Shown: one piece after another, positions 61,129 through 64,000 of the stretch
Layout: each line of letters opens with the position of its first letter
How positions within the stretch are numbered: the first letter of the stretch is position 1
Assembly: GCF_003351785.1 (NCBI RefSeq)
Contig: NZ_CP031230.1
Span: 1,116,001-1,180,000 of the forward strand
DNA length: 64,000 nucleotides
DNA from: Sporosarcina sp. PTS2304
Lineage (GTDB): Bacteria > Bacillota > Bacilli > Bacillales_A > Planococcaceae
Direction of reading: 5' to 3'
Program-made: the position numbers and the translations under genes
Notes under the pieces: model-generated
Told to the model about the DNA's origin: nothing
Database searches by the model: none
The model's input: the letters and a program-made list of their open reading frames with translations, nothing else

Positions 61129-62013
61129 TTATTCAGTAAATCGCCCAATCATCTCTCGCGTCAAAACAAACTTCGGATCTTTCAAATCCCCATCCACTTC
61201 GTCTACCCCAATTAAAACTGAAATTAACCGCTCACCGTTAAACACCCCAGTACCCGTAAAACAAGGCCCTGCTGCATCGGTATACCCTGTCTTCAAACCA
61301 TCCATTCCAGCCATCTGCAGACGCATACCCGGCAGCAGTAAATCCGTATTCCACATCGTCATTCCCTGCCTTGACGTAAAACTCGGCATACTCGTATACT
61401 CCAGTACAACAGGATGTTTTTTAATCAGTCGATCCGCAATGATTGCCATATCAGAAGCAGACGCTACATTGTTATGATTCTCACTTCGCCCAAGATAACT
61501 ACCGTCTAGTCCGTGTGGATTATAGAACGTTGTATGCTTTAACTTAAACGCACGCGCTTGTTCATTCATAATCGCCACAAACTCTTCTTCGCTACCCGCC
61601 ACGATCTCTGCGAGGGCAAGGGCCGCATCGTTCGCTGAAATGACTGTCATCGCAATGAATAGTTCACGGACGGTATAGCTTTCATTTGCTTTCATGCCAA
61701 GTTTAGATGCACTCGCAAACTGCGTCAGGTGCACTACCGTGGGGCTCGGCTTATAAACGGTGTCCCAACTGAGCGAACCATTATTAATCGTGTTCAAGAC
61801 AATGTACTGCGTCATAAGTTTCGTCATACTGGCAATTGGCAACGGTTTTTCGCTATTTTCTTCATATAGCACTTCACCTGTATCCGCATTAACAAGTAGC
61901 ATCGCTTTTGCAGATATACTCCAGTCTTCTTGCTGCATGGTAAAATCGTTCCACTTCGTAACCCATAAATAAATTCCAACACATAAAAGTAAAGTGACTA
62001 CTAACTTTTTCAT
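61129..62013 (-). CDS. D-alanyl-D-alanine carboxypeptidase (PBP5/DacF-like)
   Basis: 294 residues. A short membrane or signal segment (5-22) is followed by the penicillin-binding fold: SxxK is Ser62-Met-Thr-Lys65 in IASMTK, SxN is Ser126-Ala-Asn128, and KTG is in DGLKTGYTD. The protein removes terminal D-Ala from pentapeptides and limits cross-linking. It lacks the C-terminal domain and amphipathic helix of full PBP5 enzymes and is short (294 versus ~380), which fits a compact sporulation-type or minor DacF-like protein. Confidence 0.88.
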   Translation of the reverse strand: MKKLVVTLLLCVGIYLWVTKWNDFTMQQEDWSISAKAMLLVNADTGEVLYEENSEKPLPIASMTKLMTQYIVLNTINNGSLSWDTVYKPSPTVVHLTQFASASKLGMKANESYTVRELFIAMTVISANDAALALAEIVAGSEEEFVAIMNEQARAFKLKHTTFYNPHGLDGSYLGRSENHNNVASASDMAIIADRLIKKHPVVLEYTSMPSFTSRQGMTMWNTDLLLPGMRLQMAGMDGLKTGYTDAAGPCFTGTGVFNGERLISVLIGVDEVDGDLKDPKFVLTREMIGRFTE

Positions 62014-62165
62014 CGATACACCTTCCTATACTACACATTATGCAGTAGTCCCTTTCAAAATAGTAGTGGATACTTCTAAAGAAACTATGAACGAAAAAAA
62101 CACCTTGTCCTATATTGATGGACAAAGTGCTTATCATAAAATTTTCAATCAACACATTCTACTAC

Positions 62166-63152
62166 TTATTGCTTTTGCAAAATTCTACGCAGATAAAATG
62201 TCTCTTTTGGTACATTTTGAACTTCAAAATAGAAGCTTCCATTATGATACTCTGCACGTAGTTTACTGCCGGTCAAATCACCTACTTTTATTCTGTTCTT
62301 TCCATCTAGTGTCATGCGATACAGACTTTGTGTATAACTTCCGCTGTAATTTTCAACGTAGTAGACATACTTCGATCCCACAAATACATCAGATGTATCA
62401 GCAGAAGATACTCGTTTTACATGATTTCCGCTGTAATCCATACGATACAAATTCCGTCCTACCGTACTCGCATCATGCACAATGACAGAATAAATATATC
62501 CGTCGCGGACAATCAATGAATCTATACTATAAATTTCATTGAAAATCGACACTATATTTTTCGGTTGACTGATTTTTATTCTCTCCACCCCCATCGTATA
62601 ATTATAAGGTTGAGATGTCGGCTTCACAGGAAGCAAGTAGGCGTTGTACAGCCAGCCGTTATGAATCGTAAATTCTTGAATCGTACCTTTCGACGTGTAT
62701 AGATGCTTATTTCCGGTTCCATTAATATTGATTTCATAAAAATTTTGTCCTGTGTGATAATATATCCGATCACCTTCTAGTAAAAAATTACTGCTGGCCA
62801 CTTCGGGATATTCTCTAACAAGTGTCCCGTCAAATGAAAAACGCTGTAAAATCCCTTTTGTTTCGTTAAACGTCACGAGTGTATTTTTGTACAACATTAT
62901 ATTCATGAACTGCCCTTGTTTGATCAATCGGAACTTCTGCATATCATTACTTACTTTATATAATCCGTATGTTAGCTTCTCCAAATGACCGTTGTTGACA
63001 TAGTAATTACTACCATCTTTCTTAGCGAATCTATTGACGAAGTGATGATCACTTTTTAGATCATCTAAGGGAACAGCTTGGGCTTGCAAAACAGGGGGGG
63101 AAAGCAAACTGAGAGACAATAAAGCGACTACTAATCGCATCAAGTATTTCAT
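62166..63152 (-). CDS. DUF5050 domain secreted protein (beta-propeller-like)
   Basis: 328 residues from ATG 63152, with GGAGGGAG 8 bases upstream. A signal peptide (1-26, ending in LQAQA) leads to repeated beta units with IYYHTGQNFYEININGTGNKHLY, LYRMDYSGNHVKRVSS and SLYRMTLDGKNRIKVG, characteristic of DUF5050, which is thought to be a six-bladed propeller. The function is unknown; such proteins are usually secreted or wall-associated. It is oriented like the carboxypeptidase gene but 150 bp away. Confidence 0.8.
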   Translation of the reverse strand: MKYLMRLVVALLSLSLLSPPVLQAQAVPLDDLKSDHHFVNRFAKKDGSNYYVNNGHLEKLTYGLYKVSNDMQKFRLIKQGQFMNIMLYKNTLVTFNETKGILQRFSFDGTLVREYPEVASSNFLLEGDRIYYHTGQNFYEININGTGNKHLYTSKGTIQEFTIHNGWLYNAYLLPVKPTSQPYNYTMGVERIKISQPKNIVSIFNEIYSIDSLIVRDGYIYSVIVHDASTVGRNLYRMDYSGNHVKRVSSADTSDVFVGSKYVYYVENYSGSYTQSLYRMTLDGKNRIKVGDLTGSKLRAEYHNGSFYFEVQNVPKETFYLRRILQKQ

Positions 63153-63285
63153 GTGTATCTCCCTCCAATATTTTTGCCTATAGTATAACACTTTCTGAAT
63201 ATTCAATCTATCGTACTATATATGTATTTTTCGAGAAACGTACATATTTTTGTATATTTCTCATACACTAGCATGAGGTGAAAAT

Positions 63286-63726
63286 ATGCCAAGAATAAAG
63301 TATAGGGATACAGATGTAGACATCATGGCTAGGATGATGCGGGCGGAAGCAGAAGGTGAAGGCAATCAGGGAATGTTGTACGTAGGTAATGTCATTGTCA
63401 ATCGCGCAGTTGCCGATTGTTTGGATTTCAATGATGTCCGAACGATCAATGACGTTCTTTTTCAAATTCAAGGAGGAAATTATTCATTTGAAGCGGTGCA
63501 AAAAGGAAATTTATTTTACCAACGTGCACGCGCATCTGAAAAAAAGCTCGCTGAACAAAATTTGAAATATTGGAGACAGCACCCTGCGAATTATGCTTTA
63601 TGGTATTTCAATCCTTACGCTCCATGCCCGCCTACTTGGTACGGTCAACCGTTTACCGGGCAATTTAAAAACCATTGTTTTTACGAACCAGCAGCAGGAA
63701 CTTGTGAAAGTGTTTATATTGGATAA
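63286..63726 (+). CDS. cwlJ: Cell-wall hydrolase CwlJ (spore germination)
   Basis: 146 residues, the CwlJ/SleB catalytic domain alone without SleB's N-terminal signal and peptidoglycan-binding parts, so it matches CwlJ. Conserved segments: MARMMRAEAEGEGNQGMLYVGNVIVNRA, which holds the catalytic Glu, and NPYAPCPPTWYGQPFTGQFKNHCFYEP. CwlJ sits in the spore coat and starts cortex breakdown after Ca-dipicolinate release. This is the strongest single hint that the host forms endospores. In Bacillus it needs GerQ to be packaged; the downstream partial gene cannot be identified as GerQ. Confidence 0.92.
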   Translation: MPRIKYRDTDVDIMARMMRAEAEGEGNQGMLYVGNVIVNRAVADCLDFNDVRTINDVLFQIQGGNYSFEAVQKGNLFYQRARASEKKLAEQNLKYWRQHPANYALWYFNPYAPCPPTWYGQPFTGQFKNHCFYEPAAGTCESVYIG

Positions 63727-63734
63727 ATCATGTA

Positions 63735-63781
63735 AAGAGCCATGCCTTGTATAACTCTAATCTACAAGGTATAGCTTTGAT
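63735..63781 (+). terminator. Terminator of cwlJ
   Basis: AGCCATGCCTTGTA pairs with TACAAGGTATAGCT around a TAACTCTAATC loop with one bulge, followed by TTTGA. Confidence 0.65.
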
Positions 63782-63980
63782 ACAGTGATCCGAAATGAAT
63801 GTATCGCATCGAATTCGGATAATTGTACGTAAGTTTTTTAGCTAGCTGAAAAGTGATCCCATTTCTACCCATAATCGAATGAAATGGTTTACGCTCCATT
63901 ATTACTTCACCATTTATTGACTTCTCTTCTAAGAACTATTAAAATAATAATGTATTCTGAATATTCTGGAGGTGGAATTG

Positions 63981-64000
63981 ATGAAAATTACCCGGCTCGG
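63981..64000 (+). CDS. 5' end of a gene cut by the window edge
   Basis: ATG at 63981 with GGAGGTGG 8 bases upstream, followed by MKITRLG and the end of the window. The product is not identifiable from seven residues. Confidence 0.5.

Noticed and set aside
61994-62485. Plus-strand ORF across the carboxypeptidase/DUF5050 gap
   Set aside because: It mostly overlaps the two minus-strand genes and has no ribosome binding site or domain.

Overview
The window looks like chromosome from a low-GC Gram-positive, endospore-forming bacterium, most likely Planococcaceae and close to Sporosarcina. Support for this is a CwlJ-type germination hydrolase, Bacillus-type gene neighbourhoods (thyA-dfrA, ypmR-ypmS-msrA-msrB-yozE, xpaC-telA, odhA-odhB), strong GGAGG ribosome binding sites, lipoproteins with LxGC lipoboxes, an SLH-domain surface protein and bacilliredoxin. 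Naming the genus is an inference from gene content, not from a database match.

1-35.8 kb is ordinary core chromosome. It runs: a partial molybdate-binding-like regulator domain; an AI-2E family permease; an LCP cell-wall ligase; a CynX-type MFS carrier; an ABC-F ATPase; a lipoprotein; a cold-shock protein with a long leader; xpaC-telA; the 2-oxoglutarate dehydrogenase genes odhA-odhB; a second-type murG; a MATE pump; a CAP-domain protein; a COG0523 metallochaperone; a CtpB-like protease; deoD; yozE; msrB/msrA; ypmS/ypmR; a DegV protein; hemolysin III; dfrA; thyA; a large SEC-C/CHAT protein; a response regulator-ABC-kinase operon; ypjP; an unannotated 26-residue membrane peptide; a TIMP-like surface protein; ypiP and brxA.

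35.9-47.5 kb is an AT-rich accessory island. Its left part is an operon of defence type on the minus strand: a CD-NTase (CBASS cyclase), a stand-alone E2-like protein carrying a C-terminal Cys cluster, and a two-transmembrane protein with a C-terminal domain I do not recognise (the presumed effector). Downstream lie an AbiJ-NTD4 protein and a coiled-coil protein. The middle part holds a fragment of the 3' half of a tRNA, a heavily frameshifted DndD/SMC-like ATPase, an HNH endonuclease, and three copies of a structured hairpin repeat, two of which flank the HNH gene. The right part is an aldo/keto reductase gene cut in two by an intact IS200/IS605-type element (tnpA + tnpB).

47.7-64 kb returns to core-like content: a TPR protein, glyoxalase II, a VOC protein, a Na+/Ca2+ exchanger, a DHA2 multidrug MFS pump, a large subtilisin-like protease with Ig-like repeats, an SLH+CAP protein, a biotin locus (bioY diverging from bioD-bioA around a BirA-type operator), a frameshifted gene, a D-Ala-D-Ala carboxypeptidase, a DUF5050 protein and cwlJ. 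A second, short dispersed repeat pair lies downstream of the SLH-CAP gene and the carboxypeptidase gene.

The most notable material is the CBASS-like operon with its unrecognised effector, the three hairpin repeats, the SEC-C/CHAT protein, the ABC-F protein in which one of the two ATP sites looks degenerate, and the IS605 insertion that preserves a readable TnpB guide context.
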